From Thermoguttaceae bacterium (GTDB lineage: Bacteria; Planctomycetota; Planctomycetia; Pirellulales; Thermoguttaceae): a stretch of DNA of 64,000 nucleotides. Positions 9,701 to 17,727 of the stretch are shown here, piece after piece. The notes under the pieces were generated by a model that worked only from the letters and a program-made list of their open reading frames with translations, ran no database searches and was not told where the DNA came from. Position 1 is the stretch's first letter. The number at the start of each line of letters is the position of its first letter. The stretch spans positions 1-64,000 of the forward strand of contig JAGBDN010000069.1 in assembly GCA_017937485.1 (NCBI GenBank), read 5' to 3'. Position numbers and translations under genes: made by a program.

Positions 9701-10609
9701 CGACGCGACGTCGGCGAGAACCTTCGCCTTGGCGAACGCGGCGAGGCGCTCGATCGGCGCGGCGAGGGCGTCGTCGAATTCCGCTTTGTAGTACGTTCGT
9801 TCGCCGCGAAGCGTCGTTTGCGTCAACGTTTGCTTCAAAAATTCGCTCCAATTTTGCGCTTTAGCGAAACCGACAAGTTTCGTTAAAGCCTTGACGTAAT
9901 TGGAGTTCGGCTTGCCCGTTTTCGTCGTCGGAAGGGGCGCGGTTTCAAGGTAAGCGACCGCTTGCGCAAGCTCTTCCGGCGAAACGGAGCGCCAAGGCGC
10001 CTTTAAACGCGTCCAGGCTTCGGAAGTTGTTTGATAATAGAGGTTTAGCGTTTCTTCGACGACGCCCGAAAGTTGGTTTTCAATCGAGCGGCGCAGGTCG
10101 CCCTTAAAGAGGAGGCGCGTTAGTTGAACGGCGTTTTGCGTTTGCGAATGCGCGAACGACGCTTGAATCGCTTGACGGAGAAGGCGAGCGTCTTCGACGT
10201 CCTCGACGATGCGCCAACCGGGCGGGAGACCGATTTCGAACGCAAAACCGCCCGCGATCTGCATAAAGAACGCGTCGAGCGTGCAGATTCGCAGACGATG
10301 CAACGACCGAACGACGTCGACGGCGAGAGCTTGCAAACGCTCTTGCGATAAGACGTTAGCGTCGCCGTCGTAAAGTTGCGCCGAGAGCGCGGCCGCGTTT
10401 TCCGGCGAAAGAGCGGCGTTTCCGAGGCGCGCGAGGACGCGGTCTTGAATTTCGCCCGCCGCCTTGCGAGTGAACGTCGTCGCGAGAATCGAGTCGACCG
10501 GCGCGCCTTCGAGCAGGAGACGCAAGTAACGCGCGCTCAACTGATACGTCTTGCCCGAGCCGGCGGACGCTCGAATAACGAGGCGGGAAAACGGCGACGA
10601 ATCGGACAT
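6767..10609 (-). CDS. AddA/RecB-type UvrD helicase with C-terminal PD-(D/E)XK nuclease
   Basis: 1280 residues. Walker A is ASAGSGKT (K20), followed by TTFTRKAAGEIQ. Further superfamily 1A motifs are LLLDEFQDAS, GDVKQAIYGWRGG, and VMSLHKSKGLEFDIVVLPE. A RecB-like nuclease domain at the C-terminus shows the D...K pair in DVIDFKTD and a following YRRQLEVYG. It should unwind and degrade DNA from double-strand ends as part of an AddAB-type complex. No AddB-like partner is encoded in the window. I choose the ATG at 10609 because GGAG lies 9 bases upstream; a TTG two codons earlier is the alternative. Preceded by apbE on the same strand. Confidence 0.93.
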   Translation of the reverse strand: MSDSSPFSRLVIRASAGSGKTYQLSARYLRLLLEGAPVDSILATTFTRKAAGEIQDRVLARLGNAALSPENAAALSAQLYDGDANVLSQERLQALAVDVVRSLHRLRICTLDAFFMQIAGGFAFEIGLPPGWRIVEDVEDARLLRQAIQASFAHSQTQNAVQLTRLLFKGDLRRSIENQLSGVVEETLNLYYQTTSEAWTRLKAPWRSVSPEELAQAVAYLETAPLPTTKTGKPNSNYVKALTKLVGFAKAQNWSEFLKQTLTQTTLRGERTYYKAEFDDALAAPIERLAAFAKAKVLADVASQTRATWIALNSISGFFQRSKLEENAFRFDDLTRILARLQWENRFRQIVYRLDAKTSHLLLDEFQDASFGQWTILKPFAEAIVERDDAAKRRALSAASSPKPTPLFDALDDGVLDDATNDATADVAETSVRSESSGRGSFFCVGDVKQAIYGWRGGVAEIFNEIESSLPGVETAELTLNWRSCPTVIETVNRLFLPLTQNPLFQYDTDDAPGSPQARKKRAIIKAVENWSRRYTTHQTAPSNASKLGYCALEVAPLVDDSGVLPDFSALPIDATENSPLASETAVDSNVNDSPLSPNDAATQHLLDAFDDETDDESDGYATERRFGTISQKQATLAYAVARVVRLRREFPNATIGVLTRTNKLIVKFIAALKKQGVDASEEGGAPLTDAPSVNAVLSALTIASHPGDLVAKYNLATVAPLAERFNLTTQNYADAATSRRVSLYIRRRVETEGLGRFVAETADLLFPLCDARGRERLEKLIELAFRYQESEPNVRLDRFIKTVRETKIESPSDSTLRVMSLHKSKGLEFDIVVLPELDAPLDRSRSSFVVGRKTPTSPIETALRSVPQDVQNLLPQEFQRLFEDALTERFEEALCLLYVAVTRPVRSLIAIVSPKKNVSQTPSFASILRAGLAPRALDFPQGSPFYGKAQTIFASGVSNWSQFDAPPRQSSPTPPPPSVFKPLALPAQTSSDAATVALAGVAAPSVERRLLFQRETPTGGRSTRRWSRPGSFALGKALHACFEEVRWLDVDGKPSENLLRERLKALGYDATDVRRTLERFAEICETPFVKNLLSLSNYNGCNINLILNDAESSAVSLRPEIAAPTWEIFRERPFSTLSSDGRLWRGSIDRLVLLRDGGRVVGADVIDFKTDRLLPQRVTRSDGAGAFPPDSHFPPLPDEETLSAYRRQLEVYGAVVANWYSLPPERISLRLAFVSEGFAFAPSLLPNPCERKISNASAAVGNADDLHFPLNSANGDAQC

Positions 10610-10683
10610 CGACAAACTCCGGAAATTGAGCGCGGATAAGGTTTGTGTTAAAACGGAACGCCGGGCGAGCGCCGCGTTAAGCG

Positions 10684-12015
10684 TTACTCGGCGTCGGATT
10701 GCGTTTTTTCTTGCGACGCGGACTCGGCGACCGGCGCGTCCGAGGCGAGAATTTTGGATTCGACGTTCGTTCCAAACGCTTGCGACGCGACTTCGCGAAT
10801 TTCGAGCGCGGAATCGTCGGCGCGGAAGAGGTAAAGGACGGAAAGACCGAGTTTATCGGCCAACGCTATTCCCTCTTTTTCGCCCAAAACGAAGAACGCC
10901 GTCGCAAAAGCGTCCGCTTCGGCGCAGTTTTCGGCGACGACCGAGACGGCGCCGAGTCGCTCGCCGGAAACGGTCGCGGCGTTTTCGACGATTTCGGTCG
11001 GTTTGCCGGAGCGCGGGTCGACGATGTGCGAGAAACGCAAGTCGCCGACTTGCAGGTAGTTGCGGTAGTCGCCGCTGGTTGCCAACGACGCGTTCGGGCG
11101 AGTCGCGGAATCGAAATTGAGGACGCGATAAAGGCGCGGAATGTAACGTTGAGCGTCGCGAGCGATTTCCGGCGCTTCGATTCCGACGCGCCAAGGCGTT
11201 CGATCTAAAGCGTTGGTTTCAAAGTTGAAACGCGCTTTTTGACCGCCGCAACGCGTTTCGCCGCCGACTTCGACGAGATAGTCGGGCAAACCGGCCTTGT
11301 CGAGCGCTTGCGCGACGCGGTCGACGGCGAAACCTTTCGCGACGCCGGAGAGGTCGAGCGTTAAATTCGGGACGCTTTTGCGCAACGCGGGCTCCGGTTC
11401 CGCCCGGACTTCGAGCTTGTCGTAACCGACGTTTTCGCGGAGTTTCGCAATTTGGTCGTCCGACGGAAGTTGAACGAGCGGCGACTTGTTCGGGCCGAAG
11501 CGGTACAGGTCGACGAGGGGCGCGACCGTCGGGTCGAAGGCGCCGCCGGTTTTTTGCGCGACGTCGAGCGCGATTTGAACGATTTGCGCCGTCGTTTCGG
11601 AGACCGGGAACCAATCGGTCGACTGCGACGCGTTGAAGCGGGAAACGTCCGACTCCGGTTTGAAGGTCGAGGCGGCGAGGTCGACCGCGTCGAGTTCCTT
11701 TTGAATAAAGCGTTGCAACAGTTCTTCGCAAGATTTGGCGGGCTCGGCTTCCGAATCAACGGTAAGGTCTTTTTCGGTAAGCGTTTGCGCGTCGGCGCAG
11801 ACGGTCGCGTTCCAAACGGTGCCCATCGTTTCGCCGGCGATTTCGAACGATTGCGTTTTGGGCGTTTGCGGCGCTTTGAAAAGATAAGGTTTTAGCATAA
11901 AGGCCGCCAACGCGGCGATTAAACCGAAACGAATAATCGTTCCGAACGAAGAACCGCCGGTGTTTTCGCGGGAGTCGGCGGCGATTGTTTTCGTATCTTT
12001 GGAGTCGGCGGCCAT
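10684..12015 (-). CDS. apbE: FAD:protein FMN transferase (ApbE family)
   Basis: 443 residues. A membrane anchor or signal segment lies at about residues 27-43 (IIRFGLIAALAAFMLKPY), so the enzyme sits outside the inner membrane. Family motifs: GETMGTVWNAT at the start of the domain, FDPTVAPLVDLYRFG, LDLSGVAKGFAVD (FAD-binding region), EVGGETRCGG, and FSHIVDPRSGKPTE. ApbE attaches FMN to a threonine in extracytoplasmic flavoproteins such as Rnf or Nqr subunits. No such target is encoded nearby. An acidic/serine tail follows residue 415. A T/A-rich stretch containing ATTAATATAA lies just upstream of the start and may hold the promoter. Confidence 0.93.
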   Translation of the reverse strand: MAADSKDTKTIAADSRENTGGSSFGTIIRFGLIAALAAFMLKPYLFKAPQTPKTQSFEIAGETMGTVWNATVCADAQTLTEKDLTVDSEAEPAKSCEELLQRFIQKELDAVDLAASTFKPESDVSRFNASQSTDWFPVSETTAQIVQIALDVAQKTGGAFDPTVAPLVDLYRFGPNKSPLVQLPSDDQIAKLRENVGYDKLEVRAEPEPALRKSVPNLTLDLSGVAKGFAVDRVAQALDKAGLPDYLVEVGGETRCGGQKARFNFETNALDRTPWRVGIEAPEIARDAQRYIPRLYRVLNFDSATRPNASLATSGDYRNYLQVGDLRFSHIVDPRSGKPTEIVENAATVSGERLGAVSVVAENCAEADAFATAFFVLGEKEGIALADKLGLSVLYLFRADDSALEIREVASQAFGTNVESKILASDAPVAESASQEKTQSDAE

Positions 12016-12130
12016 TTTGCGGTCTCTTATATTAATAATAACGACAAACGAAAGCGCGTTAACGCGTCGAACGTTCGCCGAGGTTGAAGTCGAGGGGAAA
12101 AACGACGGACGAAAAGCGCGCTAAGTCGTT

Positions 12131-13258
12131 TTAAACAATTAACATCGCGTCGCCGTAACTGTAAAAGCGATAGTCTTCGGCGATCGCTTCTTCGTAAGCG
12201 CGTTTCAACAAGTCGTCGCCGCCGAATGTGCGAACGAGGATGACGAGCGTCGACTTCGGCAAGTGGAAGTTCGTTAGCATCGCGTCGACGACTTTGAAGC
12301 GATACGGCGGGCGAATGAAGAGGTTCGTCGGGCCGGAAAAGGGCGCGAGTTTGTTCGGGTTGAGCCCGGTCGAGTCGACCGAGCCGTCCGGAAGCGCGTT
12401 CGCGGCCGACTCGAGGGTGCGAACCGACGTCGTGCCGATCGCGAACACTCGACCGCCGCGCGCTTTGCGTTCTTCGATCGTTCGGACGGTCGCTTCCGAA
12501 AGGTTGGCGACTTCCGAGTGCATTTGGTGATCGGCCAAGCGGTCGACGGTAATCGGCTTGAACGTGCCGGCGCCAACGTAAAGGGTCGTCGGACAAACGG
12601 CGACGCCGATCGAGCGAATCTCGTCGAGCAGTTCTTTAGTGAAGTGGAGACCGGCGGTCGGCGCGGCGACGGCGCCCGGTTTCGACGCGTACACCGTTTG
12701 ATAATTTTCGCGGTCGGCGGGCGTCATTCGGCCTCCGCGAATGTACGGCGGGATCGGAACCCAACCGACTTTGTCGAGAAAATCGATCGAATCTTCGCCT
12801 TCCTCCGTCAACGGTTTGACGATCATCGTCTTCGCGTCGGTGCGACCGACGACTTCCAAATAGCGCGTAAGTCCGCTTCCGTCCGGGTTTTCGAGTTCGA
12901 TTTTTTCGCCCGGGCGCAACTTGCCGCGCGTCTTCGACATAATCTCCCAAAAACCGCGCGGGTCGAATTGCAAAAAGAGCCCTTCCCAACGACCTTGCGT
13001 CTCGGCGCGGCGACCGATCAAGCGCGCCGGCAAGACTTTAGCGTCGTTCAACACAAGAACGTCGTCCGGACGCAAATATTCCGGAAGATCGCGAACGCGA
13101 CGGTGTCGGAACGTTCCGGTCGCGCGGTCGACGACCATCATTCGGGCGGAAGCGCGGTCGGGGCGGGGCGTTTGAGCGATCAAGCGCTCCGGAAGCTCGT
13201 AATCGTAAGCGTCGAGTTCGGAGAACGCGGCGTCGAGCGGCTTGTCGGGGGACGTCAT
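12131..13258 (-). CDS. queA: S-adenosylmethionine:tRNA ribosyltransferase-isomerase
   Basis: 375 residues, slightly longer than usual for the family. It transfers and isomerises the ribosyl group of SAM onto 7-aminomethyl-7-deazaguanine in tRNA, the penultimate queuosine step. Signature stretches: YELPERLIAQTP, VLNDAKVLPARLIG, the AAPTAGLHFT block, YVGAGTFKPI, GTTSVRTLES and TNFHLPKSTLVILV. The ATG at 13258 gives the standard N-terminus; an in-frame TTG at 13300 would add 14 residues without conservation. First gene of the minus-strand run, with a 115-base gap before apbE. Confidence 0.96.
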   Translation of the reverse strand: MTSPDKPLDAAFSELDAYDYELPERLIAQTPRPDRASARMMVVDRATGTFRHRRVRDLPEYLRPDDVLVLNDAKVLPARLIGRRAETQGRWEGLFLQFDPRGFWEIMSKTRGKLRPGEKIELENPDGSGLTRYLEVVGRTDAKTMIVKPLTEEGEDSIDFLDKVGWVPIPPYIRGGRMTPADRENYQTVYASKPGAVAAPTAGLHFTKELLDEIRSIGVAVCPTTLYVGAGTFKPITVDRLADHQMHSEVANLSEATVRTIEERKARGGRVFAIGTTSVRTLESAANALPDGSVDSTGLNPNKLAPFSGPTNLFIRPPYRFKVVDAMLTNFHLPKSTLVILVRTFGGDDLLKRAYEEAIAEDYRFYSYGDAMLIV

Positions 13259-13655
13259 AAGGCGGTTTTTAGGGGTAAAAGGTTGATCGTTGATTTGCAA
13301 GCGAGAACGACGACCGGCGTCGCGACGCGAACGCTCGAAGCGTCGTTATTATTATAACGAACTTGCGGCAAAATAAAAGAGGCGCGACTTTTCTTTCCGC
13401 TTCAATTTTGAGGAAAACGCCGAAAAAAGGAAAGATTGGCGCGAAGACAAGGGGAATAAGAAAAATAATCCGATAGGCGGAAAAGGATAAAAGGGGAGAA
13501 CGACGCGGAATTTAGCGTTTTTGCGCCGGGACGGGTCGCGAAAAATGCGATTTTGGCGATTTCGACCCCGTTTCGGACTTGAAGTTCAAGGGGCGCGGCG
13601 AGTAAAATGGCGTCGGCTTGCCGCGTTGGCGAGTCTCAACAGAAAGCGCGATGAA
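13259..13655. other. intergenic region between divergent queA and glycosyltransferase
   Basis: No gene recognised in either strand. It carries an A+T-rich patch (TTATTATTATAACG near 13345-13359) that on the minus strand contains TATAAT and may belong to the queA promoter, but no good -35 accompanies it. Translation of the frame leading into 13656 is Arg-rich and looks non-coding. Confidence 0.5.
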
Positions 13656-14822
13656 ATGAAAAAAACTGCGGAAAAAAAATGCGGAGCGAAGATTCGAGTC
13701 GCGTTCCTGATAACGGAACTTTCGCGCGGCGGAGCGGAAAAGGCGTTGTTGCAACTTGCGACGACGCTCGACTTAACGCGTTTCGAACCGGTCGTTTTTT
13801 CGTTGAGCGGGCTGGCTCGCGACTTGGAAAACTCGCTCGTTCCGCTCTTTAGAGAAGCCGGCGTCGAGACGGTCGAGCTGGGGCTGACCGGATTGCGGAA
13901 CGCGCCGACCGTTTTTCGCCGGTTGACGCGGGAGTTAAAGCGGCGGCAAGTCGACGTTTTGCAGTCGTTTATGTTTCACGCGAACATTTTCGGACGCTTC
14001 GCCGGGCGCGCGGCGAGGGTTCCGGTCGTTTGCTCCGGGATTCGGGTCGCGGAACGGGACGCGCCGCGGCGGTTGGCGTTCGACCGTTGGACGCGAAGTC
14101 TCGTCGACGCTTGGGTTTGCGTCGGGGAAGCGATCGCCGACTTTTCGCGAACCGTCGGACGTCTTCCGGAAAAACGCGTTTTTTCGATTCCGAACGGCGT
14201 TCGCGTCGCTGAGTTCGAAACGCTTGAAAGAGAAAGCGCAAACGCCGATTTTACTTGGGTTCCGGAGCCGTTTGGTCGGCGGAAGCGAATCGTTTGCGTC
14301 GGGCGGTTGGCGCCGCAAAAAGGGTTCGATTGGTTGTTGAAAAACGCCGCGACTTGGGCGCCGCAAATCGCGAACGATTGGGAAATTTGGATTGTCGGCG
14401 ACGGCCCGGAGCGCGACGCGTTGCGGCGAATCGTCGAAACGAACGGGCTCGCAAACGTCGTATTTTTCGCGGGTTGGAGGCCGAACGTTCCGGAGATTTT
14501 AGCGAGCGCCGACCTCTTCGCCCTGCCGTCGCGTTGGGAGGGAATGCCGAACGCGTTGTTGGAAGCGGCGAGCGTCGGCAAGGCGGCGCTTTGTTCCGAC
14601 GTCGAGGGCGTCGCCGAGATTTTGGGAGACGACGCGGCGCCGCAAATGTGCGCGTTCGACGACGATAAGTCTTGGCGCGATAAGATTTTGACGTTAGCGA
14701 GCGACGCCGCGTTGCGAGAAGAACTCGGGCGGCGAAACCGAAACCGCGTCGCGCAAGAGTTTAGCGTCGAAAGCGCGACGCGGAAATACGAGGCGCTTTG
14801 GACGCGGCTTTTAACGAAATAA
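13656..14822 (+). CDS. GT4-type glycosyltransferase
   Basis: 388 residues. N-terminal Rossmann domain begins with VAFLITELSRGGAEKALLQL, the usual acceptor-side glycine loop of GT4 enzymes. The C-terminal domain shows RIVCVGRLAPQKGFDWLL, WEIWIVGDGPERDAL, and the E-x7-E donor site in EGMPNALLEAASVGKA. It should transfer a sugar from a nucleotide donor to a glycan or lipid; the substrate is unknown and no polysaccharide cluster surrounds it. The start at 13656 avoids an Arg-rich upstream extension; the ribosome site is weak. Confidence 0.92.
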   Translation: MKKTAEKKCGAKIRVAFLITELSRGGAEKALLQLATTLDLTRFEPVVFSLSGLARDLENSLVPLFREAGVETVELGLTGLRNAPTVFRRLTRELKRRQVDVLQSFMFHANIFGRFAGRAARVPVVCSGIRVAERDAPRRLAFDRWTRSLVDAWVCVGEAIADFSRTVGRLPEKRVFSIPNGVRVAEFETLERESANADFTWVPEPFGRRKRIVCVGRLAPQKGFDWLLKNAATWAPQIANDWEIWIVGDGPERDALRRIVETNGLANVVFFAGWRPNVPEILASADLFALPSRWEGMPNALLEAASVGKAALCSDVEGVAEILGDDAAPQMCAFDDDKSWRDKILTLASDAALREELGRRNRNRVAQEFSVESATRKYEALWTRLLTK

Positions 14823-14861
14823 AACGGCGGACGTCTCGAAAAACAGGCGACAAAATGAAAA

Positions 14862-14926
14862 ACAACGAAAGGGAGAACGACGAAAGGGAGAACGACGAAA
14901 AACGCCGACCGCGAAGGACGGCGTTT
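14862..14926 (+). terminator. tandem 15-mer and terminator-like hairpin after the glycosyltransferase
   Basis: Two copies of GAAAGGGAGAACGAC run in tandem (about 14868-14897). They are followed by AAACGCCG (14900-14907) pairing with CGGCGTTT (14919-14926). The T run after the stem is interrupted, so termination is possible but not certain. Confidence 0.45.
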
Positions 14927-14978
14927 GCGTTTGACGTCGCGTCGTTTTATCGCCGAACAACGACGCGACGTCGTTAGT

Positions 14979-17465
14979 TTATTTGTCGGCCTTTTTTTTC
15001 GGTTCCCATTCGTTGTATTCGCCGGGAAATTCGGAGTTAAGGGACGCCCAAAACGGGTGTTGACGGTCGCAACGAGTGCGGGCGTCTTCCAACATAACGA
15101 GCGAACTGCCCGGAACGCGACCGTTTTGCGGCGTCAGTTTTTTGCCGTTAAAAACGACTTCTATTCGCCGGTTGAAGTCGAGTTGCTCCGGCGAAAGGAA
15201 AACGACGCCGCGATCCGCTCGCGTGTCGATGAGCAACTTGTTGCCCGCGATGCGGAACGTCTTAGTCGACGCGCCTTTATAATCGCGCTCCAACTTCGGC
15301 GGGAAGAGCGGATCGATCATCGCTTTGCTGGGAAAATCGAATAATTCGACGTTCCAAAAGAAGTTGTTCCAAGGCCGAGTCGAGTAAACTTCGCGCTCTT
15401 CCGGAACGAAAAAGCGTCGCGTTCGCGTCCGCATCCACTCGAAAACGCGCGTCGTTTCCTCCGAAAACGGTTCGACGCCGCGTCCTTTGTACTGGACGTA
15501 AGTCATATCGAACGGGCGGGTAAAGTCCATTCCCCAGTCGAGCGTTCGACTGCTGGCCGCGAGTTTGCCGCCGTCGAGTTCGCCGCCGATCGCGTAAAGC
15601 GGGACAAATTTGCCGTTGCGTCGGACGATTTCGGTCAAAAAGGTCGCGGAACCGCAAATCGGCGCGACGCCGGCCCAAAGGTCGGGATGCGCCAACGCGA
15701 GATCCCAAGCCGCGTCGCCGCCCGCGAGGAAACCGGAAAGGAAGACGCGATCCGTGTCGATCGAAAAGCGTCGCAACGCGTCGCGCATCGTGTAAAGGAC
15801 GGCGGCGCAAGACGTTGCGGAGAAATCGTACCCGAGTCCCGGCTCCGTCCAACGCGGCGCGACGACGATGTAACCGAAGCGCGTCGCTTGACCGTAACGT
15901 TCGCGAACTTTCTTGCCCTGCGCCGTCGTTTTTTCGACCCAAGGCCCGCACCACCAGTTGAGCTGTTGCTCGGGGGACGAGCGTTCGCCGTGTAACGTGA
16001 TAATCGTCGGGTATTTGCGGTTCGGGTCGTATTCCGGCGGGAGTTGAACCCAGTAGGAAAACGTTTTCCCGTCTTGGAACGACGGAACGCTAAGTTCGTA
16101 TTGGTAAGGGGTTTCGCGGCTCGAACTCGGCGGGCTTTTCGGCGGCTTCATCGTCAATAAAATTCGCGAAACGAGTTCCGGCGTCGACGCTTCCTCGGCG
16201 CGGATTTCGTCCCAAAGCGCAAGTCGTTGCGCGGGGCGGCTTTCGAGCAGGTAGCGTCGCGAAAGTTGACGAACGCGGTAAATCGACGCCGTCAGCTCTA
16301 AACGCTTGTCCGAAGCGACGTTGCCGACGAGCCAACCGCTCAGCGCGATCGAGAGTTTTTCGCCGTCGGTCAGCGAACCGTCGTTTTCCGCTTGCTCGAA
16401 CGCGGCGAAACGCGGCAACGTGTTGACGTTTAACTCTTTAACGATTTCGACGACGAGCGGCGCGAACGTTTTTTTCAGTTCCTCGTCTTCGATTTGGTCG
16501 GCGAGCGTTTGAACGCGTTCGACGATATGAGCGCGTCGTTTGTCTTCGTCTTCGTATTCGCGGCGCATTCGGCGAATCGCTTGGATTTTTTCCGGCGAAA
16601 CGCGGTCGGCTTCGAAGGATTCGAGCAACTCCTTGACTTTGCGATGTTGCCCGGCGGCGCGACGTAGTTCAAGTTCGTCGATAAGTCGTTGCGCGGCAAG
16701 TTGTTTGATTAAGCGCAACGCGACGTCGAGGCGGGCGTCGTTCGCTTCGTCGTTTTGAAAATCGTCGATAATTTCCTGCAGTTCCTCCGCCGCTTGTTCG
16801 TAAAGGGTCGCTTGGACGTAAAACTGGTAAACGCGCAGGCGGTCGTCGAGGACGGTCGGGTCGATCCGCTTTTTGACGAGGGCGCTGAGCGTTTTGCGCG
16901 GAATCGAGTGCGGCGAAAGGCGCGAGTCGACGTTGTGCGTCAGCCCTTGGACGCGAACGTAAGTCGGCGCGATTTCGGTGATTCCTTGAACGATCGTTTG
17001 CCCGGACGCGAGAATCGTGCGGCGGCCGAATTCGTCGAATTCCGACGTCGGCCGATAATAACCGAGAATCCCGATTCGCTTCGACGGGTCGTTGCAGACG
17101 CGTTGCGGAATCTTGAAGACTTCGAGCGCGGTTCCCGATTCGTCCGGCGCGACGTCGAGAATATTGCCCTTGGGGATGTAAATTCGGCGCAGTTCGTCGT
17201 CGAGAACGACGATTTTTTCCGATTTTACCGGCGCCGAATCGCGTTCCTTCTTCGTCGTGGGGATTTCGAGAACGCTTTGCGTCGGAAAAACGCCGCCGAC
17301 GTAGAGTCGCCCGTCCTTCATAACGACGCGCGACTGCGCCGCTTCGAGCGACGAAGACGCGCAAACGAGTCCGAACGCCGCGACGAGCGCGCCGCAAAAG
17401 GCGAAACGAAGGCGCGTAAAGCGGGTTTTCGAGGCGTTTTGCGTTGAATTGTGTTGACTCGGCAT
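14979..17465 (-). CDS. secreted protein with alpha/beta-hydrolase-like C-terminal domain lacking catalytic residues
   Basis: 828 residues. An export signal (residues about 18-43, ending SLEAA) leads into a beta region, a helical middle (about 230-400) and a C-terminal esterase/PHB-depolymerase-like domain (about 470-700). The domain keeps PTIITLHGE for the oxyanion strand and RVFLSGFLAGGDAAWDLALAHP for the nucleophile elbow. The serine expected in GxSxG is leucine (codon at 15726-15728), and the histidine expected near KGRGHEPF is valine (KGRGVEPF). The conclusion that it is non-catalytic is inference from motif comparison; a binding role is likely. ATG at 17463-17465 has a GAGAA site upstream. 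Confidence 0.85.
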   Translation of the reverse strand: MPSQHNSTQNASKTRFTRLRFAFCGALVAAFGLVCASSSLEAAQSRVVMKDGRLYVGGVFPTQSVLEIPTTKKERDSAPVKSEKIVVLDDELRRIYIPKGNILDVAPDESGTALEVFKIPQRVCNDPSKRIGILGYYRPTSEFDEFGRRTILASGQTIVQGITEIAPTYVRVQGLTHNVDSRLSPHSIPRKTLSALVKKRIDPTVLDDRLRVYQFYVQATLYEQAAEELQEIIDDFQNDEANDARLDVALRLIKQLAAQRLIDELELRRAAGQHRKVKELLESFEADRVSPEKIQAIRRMRREYEDEDKRRAHIVERVQTLADQIEDEELKKTFAPLVVEIVKELNVNTLPRFAAFEQAENDGSLTDGEKLSIALSGWLVGNVASDKRLELTASIYRVRQLSRRYLLESRPAQRLALWDEIRAEEASTPELVSRILLTMKPPKSPPSSSRETPYQYELSVPSFQDGKTFSYWVQLPPEYDPNRKYPTIITLHGERSSPEQQLNWWCGPWVEKTTAQGKKVRERYGQATRFGYIVVAPRWTEPGLGYDFSATSCAAVLYTMRDALRRFSIDTDRVFLSGFLAGGDAAWDLALAHPDLWAGVAPICGSATFLTEIVRRNGKFVPLYAIGGELDGGKLAASSRTLDWGMDFTRPFDMTYVQYKGRGVEPFSEETTRVFEWMRTRTRRFFVPEEREVYSTRPWNNFFWNVELFDFPSKAMIDPLFPPKLERDYKGASTKTFRIAGNKLLIDTRADRGVVFLSPEQLDFNRRIEVVFNGKKLTPQNGRVPGSSLVMLEDARTRCDRQHPFWASLNSEFPGEYNEWEPKKKADK

Positions 17466-17727
17466 AAGATTCTCGGTAAAATAGGGAAAGCGGGCGGACG
17501 GCGCGAGACCGTCGCGTCCAAGCGAAAACGTTCCTAATCGTCTTAACGGCTTGCGCGGCGTTCCGAGGTGAAAAAAACGGCGGACGGGCGCGTTTTTTGC
17601 GTAATTTGCCTAATTTGAAGCAAACGGCGAGAACGAGTTCCAAGAAATGCGACAAGATGCTGAAAAACGCGCCGTTTGGGCAATTTAGGATAGGATTGCG
17701 AGAGAAATAACGGAGAATTGACGTAAA

